In this document: positions 9,029 to 17,135 of the stretch, in pieces | Numbering within the stretch: position 1 is the stretch's first letter | Layout: the number at the start of each line of letters is the position of its first letter | Source of the DNA: an uncultured Collinsella sp. | Lineage (GTDB): Bacteria; Actinomycetota; Coriobacteriia; Coriobacteriales; Coriobacteriaceae | Assembly (NCBI GenBank): GCA_958427145.1 | Contig: CAUAAZ010000006.1 | Location: 1 to 64,000 of the forward strand | Reading direction: 5' to 3' | Length of the DNA stretch: 64,000 nucleotides | Made by a program: the position numbers and the translations under genes | The notes under the pieces: generated by a model | Told to the model about the DNA's origin: nothing | Database searches by the model: none | What the model saw: only the letters and a program-made list of their open reading frames with translations

Positions 9029-9159
9029 CAAAACGTTCCCCCTAAATCGCAGCACGATGCCAATTGTAATGACCGCATCGCATGTACCGATGTCGCCGCG
9101 CAAACATATCGGGCAACGGTAGTAACAAGAGGTGTGAGGGGGCACAATTAATCGTTGCA

Positions 9160-9197
9160 CAACAAAACGGGGCCCGATACATTCGCACCGGACCCCG
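9160..9197 (-). terminator. Intrinsic terminator of the LPXTG-type gene
   Basis: On the minus strand the arms ACGGGGTCCG and CGGGCCCCGT (9188-9197 and 9166-9175) pair, with one mismatch, and are followed by TTTTGTTGT. It lies about 35 bases past the stop of the surface protein gene ending at 9231. Confidence 0.7.
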
Positions 9198-9230
9198 TCC
9201 CGACTCTTTAGTTATCTGGCAACTGAGAGC

Positions 9231-11030
9231 CTACTCCCCCGAGTCGTCCTCCCCAGAAGCCTTCTTCTGCTGATCGAGCTTATGCTTACCACTTACGATA
9301 GACGTAGCGCCCAGCGTGGCCAAGCTCGCGCTGGCAAGGCTCGCCATAACGATAAGGTCGCCCGTCTTGGGCATGTTACCGCCCGAGGACTTGGTAGCTG
9401 TAGTCGTCGTGGTCGTGGTGGTCACCGTTTTGGAGTCATTTTGCTCCTGATTCTGGTTGTCAGCACCGCTCTTGTCGTCGTCTTCGGACTGTTTCTTTTC
9501 GTCCTCGGTCTTTTTCTTTTCGCCCTCGGTTTTGCTCTCGTCCTTCTTCTGAGCGGATTTGTCGCCCTTCTCCTCAGAGCCAGAACCCTTATCGGATTCG
9601 GTCTTCTCGGGAGCCTCGTCCTTGGAGTCGCCCTTTGCAGCCTCGGTCTTTTCCGTGGAAACCTGATCAGAGTTGTCCTTGTTCTGGGTCGAGCCGTTAT
9701 TGACGCCAGCCATCAGCGAAGAGCCTAGCGTAGAACCAAGCTGCTCGGAGAAAGAAGGCTTCTTGTCCGGCGAAGCAACGGGAGCGTCCGGCGCCTTATT
9801 CGAGTCGTCCTCGGAAGCATCGGAATCAGGGGTTGCGTCAGAGCCAGAGCCGTTGTTAGAGCCGGTGCCAGCGGACGAATCGCTCGAGCCGGTGGATGAG
9901 TTAGAGGTGTCAGCGTCGGTCGAACCAGAAGCGTCGCTGTCCGTCTTGCCGGCAGAGCTTGAAGACGAATCGCCCGCAGCAGAGCCGTTCGAATCGGAGC
10001 CGTTCGAGGTGGAACCGTCGTTGGTAATGCCACCAGCAGAGCCATCACCGTCAGCATCGGTCGAGGGCGCATCCATTTTGTCATCGTTGGCATCGTCACT
10101 CGAGTCGTCATTCGAATCAGGTGTCGGCGAGGGCGCCGGCGTAGGCTCGGGCTGCACGGGCGTCGCAGCGGCAGCCTCGTCCTCAGCGATATAAACCAAG
10201 CAGTCCTTCAGCTCGTTGCGGTAGCGGTTCTTCCAGCCCTCATGATACTGGGGCTGACTCGAATACTTGGTCGCCACGTTATTGACCACGCTGTTGGAAA
10301 GCGCCGTCACAAACTCGCGATCAGTCATACTGTTAGAAAGATTCGCCCAGCGGAAGAAGTCCCTGCAGCCACCGGTGCCGCACATGTTGGTGATGCTCCA
10401 CACCATGCCCTTGACGCAATCGGCGCGGCCCGAAATATCAATACCCAGGCCGCTCTTGAGCCACGCCTCGGTCACCGCATAGTACGAGTTGTACGCATAG
10501 GCATCCTGCAGAGCCGAAAACTCAGCAGGGTCGGTGTTATAAGCGCCCTGGAAGGCCTCCTGCGCAATACGGCCCAACTCGGTGAGCTGGCCGTTCTCGT
10601 ACATGGCATTGCTCGCGCTGGAAATTTCGCCGCCGCGATCAATCGCATCCTTGAGCATGCTGTATTTTTCGGGGTTGTAGTTGTAGGCCTGCTTCATAAA
10701 CGGAATGAGCGACCAACGACGGTCGAACTGGTAATAACCCAGCGCGTTATAGCCGTCACCGTACGAAAAGCCCTGGTTGTAGTTGCCATGGCTCTCGTAC
10801 TTGGTAAAGTACTTCATCTCGGGAGTCACGTTGACAAACGAAACGCCCTGGACCGACCTCAGCACGCCCGAGAAGGACTGCTGGGTGTAGAGACCCTTAT
10901 CGATATCGGTGGCATCCGAGGCAACGCCCGGCGTGGGCTCCTCGGCAGCGGCGGGTGCCGGCGCGGAAATGGCGCCAAACGAAAGCGCCAGCGTCAGGCC
11001 CGCGACAATAGCAGAATGCTTGGGCTGCAT
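9231..11030 (-). CDS. Sortase-anchored surface protein with lysozyme-like N-terminal domain
   Basis: A 599-residue secreted protein. Residues 1-29 form a signal peptide with an APAPAAAEE cleavage region. Residues about 68-270 look like a lysozyme or lytic transglycosylase fold: KYESHGNYN (candidate catalytic E79) and ALGYYQF (96-102) match the ES...GLMQI pattern of that superfamily. Residues about 280-550 are a Ser/Asp/Gly then Lys/Glu-rich linker. MPKTG at 553-557, a hydrophobic segment and a basic tail form a sortase signal (LPXTG variant). It is expected on the cell wall, perhaps remodelling peptidoglycan. RBS GGGAGGA precedes the ATG. The enzyme class is inferred from motif spacing only. 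Confidence 0.72.
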   Translation of the reverse strand: MQPKHSAIVAGLTLALSFGAISAPAPAAAEEPTPGVASDATDIDKGLYTQQSFSGVLRSVQGVSFVNVTPEMKYFTKYESHGNYNQGFSYGDGYNALGYYQFDRRWSLIPFMKQAYNYNPEKYSMLKDAIDRGGEISSASNAMYENGQLTELGRIAQEAFQGAYNTDPAEFSALQDAYAYNSYYAVTEAWLKSGLGIDISGRADCVKGMVWSITNMCGTGGCRDFFRWANLSNSMTDREFVTALSNSVVNNVATKYSSQPQYHEGWKNRYRNELKDCLVYIAEDEAAAATPVQPEPTPAPSPTPDSNDDSSDDANDDKMDAPSTDADGDGSAGGITNDGSTSNGSDSNGSAAGDSSSSSAGKTDSDASGSTDADTSNSSTGSSDSSAGTGSNNGSGSDATPDSDASEDDSNKAPDAPVASPDKKPSFSEQLGSTLGSSLMAGVNNGSTQNKDNSDQVSTEKTEAAKGDSKDEAPEKTESDKGSGSEEKGDKSAQKKDESKTEGEKKKTEDEKKQSEDDDKSGADNQNQEQNDSKTVTTTTTTTTATKSSGGNMPKTGDLIVMASLASASLATLGATSIVSGKHKLDQQKKASGEDDSGE

Positions 11031-11169
11031 AAGATCCTCCCTGCATTGGTATAGTTAAAGTGCAGTTTGCAAAGATAAGAGTAAGTATTGCAGCTCGCCC
11101 GTTGTTGCACAACAACCCCTCGGTAAACGGCAACAACCCTCCGCGAAATCTTAAGGAATTGCGCTCAAC

Positions 11170-11601
11170 CTACAGCTTAATGTTAAAGTTGATTTCGGGG
11201 ACGGCGGCCAGGTCGGCCAACGTCACGCCGTCGACGTACTTTTCGATCACGTCGTCCAAACCGCGCCAGAACTTGACGGTCGAGCACAAATCGCTGCGGG
11301 TGCAGCTATTGTCGATGCCGTCGCACGCCACGGGCGCCGTGCTGCCCTCGACGGCGCGCAGGATGTCACCCGCACGTACCTCGGAGGGATCCTTGGCCAT
11401 CATGTAGCCGCCGCCCTTGCCGCGCACGCTCTTAAGCAGGCCCGCCTTCATAAGCGGACGGACCAGCTGTTCCAGATACTTTTGCGAGATATGCTCGCGG
11501 TCGGCAACCTCGCGCAGGGCAATCTTGCCCTCGGCGTCGCCCAGCGCCGCGATATAGATCATCAGCCGGAGGGCATAGCGGCCCTTGGAAGAAATGAGCA
11601 T
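11170..11601 (-). CDS. Rrf2-family regulator, IscR-like Fe-S sensor
   Basis: A 143-residue Rrf2 protein with an N-terminal winged helix (SSKGRYALRLM, then HISQKYLEQL) and three cysteines, C93, C100 and C106, spaced as in IscR-type [2Fe-2S] sensors. It is divergent from sufCBDSU, the usual place for the repressor or sensor of that operon. I start at the ATG at 11601, preceded by GGGAGGGT; the open frame continues 51 bases upstream. TGGGACA repeats in its own leader suggest autoregulation. Family call is strong; cluster binding and SUF control are inference from context. Confidence 0.9.
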   Translation of the reverse strand: MLISSKGRYALRLMIYIAALGDAEGKIALREVADREHISQKYLEQLVRPLMKAGLLKSVRGKGGGYMMAKDPSEVRAGDILRAVEGSTAPVACDGIDNSCTRSDLCSTVKFWRGLDDVIEKYVDGVTLADLAAVPEINFNIKL

Positions 11602-11823
11602 ACCTACCCTCCCATCGTTGCTGGGACAAAATACCAGGCTTGTTTGTCCCAAATCTTATGCACGCGGGGCAAACAAACCTGATTATTATGTCCCACATCT
11701 AAAAAGTCGAGTGGATTAGTCGGGTTTTCCCTTGACTAACGCCGAACCCATAGTAACTTTATTCCGAGAAGATTCCTAGGGTTTAGTACACCTATGAGTA
11801 CACCATATACAGAGAGGGACAGC
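11602..11823. promoter_or_regulatory. rrf2-suf divergent control region
   Basis: A suf promoter reads TTGACT (11732-11737), 16 bases, TAACTT (11754-11759). A dyad TTAGTC (11716-11721) / GACTAA (11734-11739) overlaps its -35 box. Nearer rrf2, a perfect 9-bp inverted repeat has arms TGGGACAAA (11622-11630) and TTTGTCCCA (11643-11651), and a third TGTCCCA lies at 11689-11695. These are the best operator candidates for the Rrf2 protein. The 15-base string TTGTCCCAAATCTTA at 11644-11658 recurs at 17073, just after sufU. Confidence 0.65.
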
Positions 11824-12624
11824 ATGAGCGCAAATCCGCTGCTTTCCATCGAAGGTCTGACCGCCTCCGTGGACGAGAAGACCATCCTCCACAACGTCAA
11901 CCTCAACGTCGCCGCCGGCGAGACCCACGTGCTGATGGGACCCAACGGCGCCGGCAAGTCCACCCTCGGCCACCTGGTCATGGGCGACCCCGTCTACACG
12001 GTCAACGACGGCCGCATCGTCTTTGACGGCCAGGACATCACCGAGCTCACCACCGACAAGCGTTCGCGCGCCGGCCTGTTCCTAAGCTTCCAGGCTCCGG
12101 TCGAGATCCCAGGCGTGCCGCTATCGAGCTTTTTGCGCGCCAGCATCGCCGGCCGCCCCGGCCTGGAGATGAAGGGCAAGGAGTTCCGCCGTCGCGTCAA
12201 GGAGCTCGCGGCCGAGCTCAACATGGATACCGCCTACCTCAACCGCGAGCTGGGCGTGGGCTTCTCGGGCGGCGAGAAGAAGAAGGTCGAGATGCTCCAG
12301 CTCCTGTTGCTGCAGCCCAAGCTCGCCATCCTCGACGAGACCGACTCGGGCCTGGACGTCGACGCGCTTTCCACCGTCAGCCACGGCATGGACGCCTACC
12401 GCAAGAGCTGCGACGGCTCCATGCTCATTATCACGCACAACACGCGCATCCTGGAGCACTTGGATGTCGACCGCGTCCACGTTATGGTCAAGGGTCACAT
12501 CGTGCGCGAGGACGACGCCTCGCTCATCCCCTGGATCGACAAGAACGGCTTTGAGACCTTCGAGCGCGAGGCCGCCGAGCAGCGCGCCCAGGCCGAGTCC
12601 GCCGCTGCCGAGCAGCAGGCGTAA
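11824..12624 (+). CDS. sufC: SufC, Fe-S assembly ATPase
   Basis: A 266-residue ABC-type ATPase of the SufBCD scaffold complex. Walker A GPNGAGKST is at 39-47, the signature FSGGEKKK at 147-154, and Walker B LAILDETDSGLDVDAL at about 167-182. It works in the cytoplasm, driving conformational change in SufB-SufD during cluster assembly. It is first in the operon, as in most Gram-positive suf clusters. The ATG at 11824 follows GAGAGGGA; an in-frame ATG 30 bases upstream has no such site. sufB begins 12 bases after the stop. Confidence 0.97.
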   Translation: MSANPLLSIEGLTASVDEKTILHNVNLNVAAGETHVLMGPNGAGKSTLGHLVMGDPVYTVNDGRIVFDGQDITELTTDKRSRAGLFLSFQAPVEIPGVPLSSFLRASIAGRPGLEMKGKEFRRRVKELAAELNMDTAYLNRELGVGFSGGEKKKVEMLQLLLLQPKLAILDETDSGLDVDALSTVSHGMDAYRKSCDGSMLIITHNTRILEHLDVDRVHVMVKGHIVREDDASLIPWIDKNGFETFEREAAEQRAQAESAAAEQQA

Positions 12625-12636
12625 AGGGGCGACGCA

Positions 12637-14049
12637 ATGACCAAGAACCGCACCGAGGTCGCGGACATCGACCGCAGCCTCTACGACTTCACCTATGGCG
12701 AGGAGGGATTCGAGCGCCTCGACGCCGGCATCACGCCCGACATCGTGCGCGAGATCAGCGCCAAGAAGGACGAGCCACAGTGGATGCTCGACCTGCGCTT
12801 AAAGTCCCTCGAGATTTTCAACCGCTTCCCGGATCCGACGTGGGGCCCCTCCATCGAGGGCTTGGACATGGACAACATCGTCACCTACGTCAAGCCCAAC
12901 ACCGACCAAAAACACGACTGGGAATCGGTGCCCGACGACATCAAGAACACCTTTGAGCGCCTGGGCATCCCCGAGGCCGAGCGCAGCTACCTGGCGGGCG
13001 TCGGCGCGCAGTACGACTCCGAGCTCGTCTACCACAACATGCAGGACACAGCGTCTAAGATGGGCATCGTCTACTCCGGCATCGAGGAGGCCCTGCACGA
13101 CCCGCAGTGGGAACCGCTCATCCACGAGAAGTTTATGACGCTCATCCCGCCCACCGACCACAAGTTTGCGGCCCTGCACGGCGCCGTATGGTCGGGCGGC
13201 TCGTTTGTCTACGTGCCCAAGGGCACCAAGCTCGACTTCCCGCTGCAGAGCTACTTCCGTCTTAACGCCAAGGGCGCCGGCCAGTTTGAGCACACGCTCA
13301 TCATCGTCGAGGACGACGCCGACCTGCACTTTATCGAGGGTTGCTCCGCGCCCAAGTACAACGTAGCCAACCTCCACGCCGGCGCCGTCGAGCTCTTTGT
13401 GGGCAAGCGTGCGCACCTGCGCTACTCGACCATCGAGAACTGGTCCAAGAACATGTACAACCTCAACACCAAGCGTGCGCGCGTGGACGAGGACGGCGAC
13501 ATCGAGTGGATCAGCGGCTCCTTCGGTAGCCACGTGGGTTACCTCTACCCCATGAGCGTGCTCAACGGCCGTCGCGCCCGCTCGAGCTTTACCGGCATCA
13601 CCTTTGCCGGCGCCGGGCAGAACCTCGACACCGGCTGCAAGGTCGTGCTCAACGCGCCCGAGACCTCGGCAACCGTCGAGACCAAGGGCATCTCCAAGAG
13701 CGGCGGCATCCAGACGTTCCGCAGCTCTATCGTTGCCACGCCCAAGGCCGAGGGCTCCAAGGCAACCGTGAGCTGCCAGTCACTGATGCTCGACGACCAG
13801 AGCCGCTCCGACACTATTCCGGCCATGGACATCCGCGCCAAGAACGTCGACATCGGCCACGAGGCCACCATCGGACGTATCGGCGACGACAAGGTGTTCT
13901 ACCTGATGAGCCGCGGTATCCCGGAGGAAGAAGCCCGTACCATGATCGTCAACGGCTTTGCCAACCCGGTCTCCAAGGAGCTACCGCTGGAGTACGCCGT
14001 CGAGATGAACAACCTGATCAAGCTCGAGATGGAAGGAGCGATCGGATAA
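12637..14049 (+). CDS. sufB: SufB, Fe-S cluster scaffold subunit
   Basis: A 470-residue SufB, the usual size, with the beta-helix core typical of the family (SSFTGITFAGAGQNLDTG, then GGIQTFRSSI) and the conserved SRGIPEEEARTMIVNGF tail. It receives sulfur from SufS/SufU and builds clusters with SufC and SufD. The stop TAA and the sufD start share a base (TAATG), so translation is coupled. In this operon sufB is second, whereas in many Firmicutes it is last. Confidence 0.97.
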   Translation: MTKNRTEVADIDRSLYDFTYGEEGFERLDAGITPDIVREISAKKDEPQWMLDLRLKSLEIFNRFPDPTWGPSIEGLDMDNIVTYVKPNTDQKHDWESVPDDIKNTFERLGIPEAERSYLAGVGAQYDSELVYHNMQDTASKMGIVYSGIEEALHDPQWEPLIHEKFMTLIPPTDHKFAALHGAVWSGGSFVYVPKGTKLDFPLQSYFRLNAKGAGQFEHTLIIVEDDADLHFIEGCSAPKYNVANLHAGAVELFVGKRAHLRYSTIENWSKNMYNLNTKRARVDEDGDIEWISGSFGSHVGYLYPMSVLNGRRARSSFTGITFAGAGQNLDTGCKVVLNAPETSATVETKGISKSGGIQTFRSSIVATPKAEGSKATVSCQSLMLDDQSRSDTIPAMDIRAKNVDIGHEATIGRIGDDKVFYLMSRGIPEEEARTMIVNGFANPVSKELPLEYAVEMNNLIKLEMEGAIG

Positions 14050-15320
14050 TGAAACAGGAAACCAACACCGCTGCAACCACGCTCGAGCAGGTCAACGCTA
14101 TGCCGGCCGCCACATGGGGTTGGCTCAAGATGAACCAGACCAAGCTCGAGCTTTCGGACGAGCTTGCCGCCGCTCCCGCCGAGACCGTTAAGGTTGAGGG
14201 CTTGGACGAGCAGTTTGCTGGCGTGGCAGACGCGTTCGACGCCGCCATGGACGCCATGGCCGAGCGCTTCCCCGAGCGCCGCGCCTCCGCGCCCGGCGAT
14301 GCCGCCGACCGCGCCCGCATCACGCCCGAGACCGAGCTCGACGTGCCCGCCACCTCCGTCTACCAGGCCGGCGCTATCAAGCTCGAAGAGGAGCTCTCCC
14401 CCGCTGAGGCCTTCGAGACCGGCATGGGCGAGGCCGCCTACACCTATCTGGCCGATCACGCCACCAAGCGCGTCGTCATCGATGTGCCCGCGTACGGACG
14501 CGCCACGGTTACCGTGCGCGTGAGCGGTGTCGACGCCGCCGCGGCCATCGCCGCTATCGATGTCGTCGCCCGTCCGCAGGCAACGCTCGACCTGCAGATC
14601 GCCCTGGACTCCCCCGTCAACGGCCAAGGCGTCGTGGGCTCCGTGCTGCGCGTGTGCGCTCACGAGTACGCCACCGTCAACGTAACCTGCACGCAGACGC
14701 TCGATGACAGCTGGATCGCGCTCGACGACACCGGTCTGTTCCTGGACGAAGGCGCGCGCGTCAACGTGCAGCACACCGTTCTGGGTGCCGGCGCCAGCGC
14801 CACCGGCCTTGCCGGCGACCTGCTGGGCGATACCGCCAAGGTCACCATCGATACTGACTACCTGGGCGCCCGCGAGCAGGTGCGCGACTTTAACTACGAG
14901 CTGCGCCACCGCGGCCGCAAGACCGAGTGCGAGATCGACGCCAACGGCGTGCTGACTGGCACGTCAAAGAAGGTCTACCGCGGCACCATCGACCTCGTGC
15001 ACGGCTGCAAGGGTGCCGTCGGCACCGAGCGCGAGACGGTGCTCCTGGCCAACAAGGGCGTCGACAACAAGACCGTTCCCGTCATTCTCTGCGACGAGGA
15101 CGACGTCGCCGGCAACCACGGCGCCACCATCGGTCACGTCCGCGACGAGCAGCTGTTCTACCTCGCCTGCCGCGGCCTTGACCAAAACGCCGCCGAGGAC
15201 CTGTTCATTCGCGCCAAGCTGGAGGACGCCGCACTTTCCGCCACCGACGAGCGCACCCGCGCCGCCGTCGTCCGCCTGGGCAACAACCTGATCGACAACT
15301 TTGAAGAGGAGCTCGCATGA
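14049..15320 (+). CDS. sufD: SufD, Fe-S scaffold partner
   Basis: A 423-residue SufD paralog of SufB. The C-terminal half carries the family features GRKTECEIDANGVLTGTSK and ATIGHVRDEQLFYLACRGL followed by LFIRAKLEDAAL. The N-terminal half is Ala/Glu-rich and poorly conserved, as usual for SufD. It is thought to pair with SufB on the SufC dimer, giving the SufBC2D complex. Its start overlaps the sufB stop by one base and its stop overlaps the sufS start by four, so the four genes form one tightly coupled unit. Confidence 0.95.
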   Translation: MKQETNTAATTLEQVNAMPAATWGWLKMNQTKLELSDELAAAPAETVKVEGLDEQFAGVADAFDAAMDAMAERFPERRASAPGDAADRARITPETELDVPATSVYQAGAIKLEEELSPAEAFETGMGEAAYTYLADHATKRVVIDVPAYGRATVTVRVSGVDAAAAIAAIDVVARPQATLDLQIALDSPVNGQGVVGSVLRVCAHEYATVNVTCTQTLDDSWIALDDTGLFLDEGARVNVQHTVLGAGASATGLAGDLLGDTAKVTIDTDYLGAREQVRDFNYELRHRGRKTECEIDANGVLTGTSKKVYRGTIDLVHGCKGAVGTERETVLLANKGVDNKTVPVILCDEDDVAGNHGATIGHVRDEQLFYLACRGLDQNAAEDLFIRAKLEDAALSATDERTRAAVVRLGNNLIDNFEEELA

Positions 15321-16642
15321 TCGACACCGAGCACGTTAAATGCGACACCTGTACCGCACCGGAGCCTATGGAGCTCGACGCCAGCGACGAGGCTTCGCGC
15401 GGCTGGCCCACTGTGGACATCGAGACCAACCCCTACAAGGCGCAGTTCCCGCTGTTTCAGCAGCACCCCGAGATCGCCTTCCTCGATAGTGCCGCCACCG
15501 CGCAGCGCCCTGCCTGCGTGCTCGACGCCGAGCGCGACTTCTACCAGCGTATGAACGCCAACCCCCTGCGCGGCCTGTACTCGCTGTCCGTCGAGGCAAC
15601 CGAGGCCATCGCGAAGGTGCGCCAGCAGATCGCCGACCTCATCGGCGCTCCCCAGGCCAACGAGGTCGTCTTCACCCGCAACACGAGCGAGTCGCTCAAC
15701 CTGGTCGCCAAGAGCTTTGCACCTACGGTGCTCGAGCCCGGTGACGAGGTCGTCATCACCATCATGGAGCACCACTCCAACCTGATTCCGTGGCAGCAGG
15801 TCTGCCGCGAGACCGGCGCCAAGCTCGTCTACCTCTACCCCACCAAGACCGGTCAACTCACCACCGAGGAGGTTCTGTCCAAGGTGGGCCCCAAGACCAA
15901 AATCTTGGCCGTGGGTCAGGTGTCTAACGTGCTGGGCGTCGAGAACCCGGTCAAGAATCTCGGTAAGCTCGTGCACAAGTACGGCGGCTATCTGGTCGTC
16001 GACGGCGCGCAGTCGCTGCCGCACATGCCGGTCGATGTGGCCGATCTGGGCGCCGATTTCTTTGCCTTTAGCGCGCACAAGGCCATGGGCCCCATGGGCA
16101 TCGGCGTCCTGTGGGGCAAGATGGACCTGCTCAACGCCATGCCGCCCATGCTCACCGGCGGCGAAATGATCGATTCGGTCACCGAGCAGGACGCCGTCTG
16201 GGCGCCCGTCCCCGAGAAGTTCGAGGCAGGCACGCAGGACGCCGCCGGCATCTTCGCCACAGGCGCCGCTCTCGACTACCTCGTCAACACGGTTGGCTAC
16301 GAAAACATCCAGGCACGCGAGCGGGCACTCGTCCACTACCTGATGGGCGAGCTCATGCAGCTCGACTTTGTCCAGATCATCGGCTCCATCTACTGGGACA
16401 ACCATCACGGCGTTGTGAGCTTTAACGTCCGCGGCATCCACCCGCACGACGTCGCGAGCATCATGGACATGGACGGCGTCTGCATCCGCGCCGGTCACCA
16501 CTGTGCACAGCCGCTGCTCACCTGGCTGGGCGTCGAGAACCTTGCCTGCTGCCGCGCCAGCGTGGCCTTCTACAACGACAAGGCCGACATTGACAAGTTC
16601 ATCGCCGGCCTGCATCACGTTTGGAGCACGTTCAATGGGTAA
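15317..16642 (+). CDS. sufS: SufS, group II cysteine desulfurase
   Basis: A 441-residue PLP enzyme that takes sulfur from cysteine. The PLP lysine lies in SAHKAMGPMG (K255), and the catalytic cysteine in AGHHCAQPLL near residue 395, the short group II loop. VTRNTSE-type substrate contacts appear as VFTRNTSESLN. There is an extra N-terminal stretch of about 35 residues with a CDTC pair before the usual FLDSAAT start; whether this extension binds metal is unknown. It overlaps sufD by four bases and sufU by eight. Confidence 0.96.
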   Translation: MIDTEHVKCDTCTAPEPMELDASDEASRGWPTVDIETNPYKAQFPLFQQHPEIAFLDSAATAQRPACVLDAERDFYQRMNANPLRGLYSLSVEATEAIAKVRQQIADLIGAPQANEVVFTRNTSESLNLVAKSFAPTVLEPGDEVVITIMEHHSNLIPWQQVCRETGAKLVYLYPTKTGQLTTEEVLSKVGPKTKILAVGQVSNVLGVENPVKNLGKLVHKYGGYLVVDGAQSLPHMPVDVADLGADFFAFSAHKAMGPMGIGVLWGKMDLLNAMPPMLTGGEMIDSVTEQDAVWAPVPEKFEAGTQDAAGIFATGAALDYLVNTVGYENIQARERALVHYLMGELMQLDFVQIIGSIYWDNHHGVVSFNVRGIHPHDVASIMDMDGVCIRAGHHCAQPLLTWLGVENLACCRASVAFYNDKADIDKFIAGLHHVWSTFNG

Positions 16643-17069
16643 TCTGTACACCTCCACCACATTTATGGAGCACAACTCGCACCCCGACTACAAGTACGAG
16701 ATGGATGCTCCCACGCACGAGCACGACGGCATCAACCCCAGCTGCGGAGACGAGCTCACTCTGCAGCTGCGTGTCGAGAACAACGTGATCGAGGAGGCCT
16801 CCTTTACCGGCCACGGCTGCGCCATCAGCCAGGCCAGTGCCGACATCATGGCCGATCTCATCACCGGCGAGACCGTCGAGGAAGCTCGCCGCCTGGCAGA
16901 GCTCTTCCTCGCCATGATCCGCGGCGAGAAGCTCTCCGAGGAGGACCTGGAAGACCTGGACGAAGCCGCCCAGCTCCAGGACATCTCGCACATGCCCGCC
17001 CGCGTCAAATGCGCCGAGCTCGCCTGGCGCACCCTCGACGGCATGCTCGAGGGGCGAAATAATCAGTAG
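16635..17069 (+). CDS. sufU: SufU, zinc-dependent sulfur-transfer protein
   Basis: A 144-residue SufU of the IscU-like fold. The metal/sulfur ligands are visible: C37 and D39 in SCGDE, C62 in GHGCAISQAS, and C126 in VKCAELAW; the insertion between the last two is typical of SufU rather than IscU. In Gram-positives SufU takes persulfide sulfur from SufS. The ATG at 16635 lies inside the end of sufS, which gives the normal SufU N-terminus; the longer open frame upstream reads out of frame through sufS. It is the last gene of the operon. Confidence 0.95.
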   Translation: MGNLYTSTTFMEHNSHPDYKYEMDAPTHEHDGINPSCGDELTLQLRVENNVIEEASFTGHGCAISQASADIMADLITGETVEEARRLAELFLAMIRGEKLSEEDLEDLDEAAQLQDISHMPARVKCAELAWRTLDGMLEGRNNQ

Positions 17070-17072
17070 TAC

Positions 17073-17087
17073 TTGTCCCAAATCTTA
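17073..17087 (+). repeat. 15-base copy of the rrf2 leader motif after sufU
   Basis: TTGTCCCAAATCTTA here is identical, and in the same orientation, to 11644-11658 in the rrf2 leader, so the suf operon lies between direct repeats 5.4 kb apart. It is followed by AGATTTTTG, making a short AAATCTTAAGATTT palindrome. It may be a regulator site or part of the dispersed GGGAC-type repeats. Confidence 0.6.
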
Positions 17088-17098
17088 AGATTTTTGTT

Positions 17099-17135
17099 GG
17101 CCGAATCGCTTGACAAGAGTGGTTCGGCCATTTTC
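17099..17135. terminator. Convergent terminator between sufU and the transposase gene
   Basis: Arms GGCCGAA (17099-17105) and TTCGGCC (17123-17129) form a hairpin followed by ATTTTC on the plus strand, with T-rich sequence also on the other side. It can stop the suf transcript and the opposing gene ending at 17135. Confidence 0.65.

Noticed and set aside
11030..11170. A further gene between the surface protein and rrf2
   Set aside because: The 140-base gap holds only short frames; it is the upstream region of the surface-protein gene.
15158..16675. 505-codon minus-strand frame across sufD, sufS and sufU
   Set aside because: It covers three well-supported genes on the other strand and resembles no protein.
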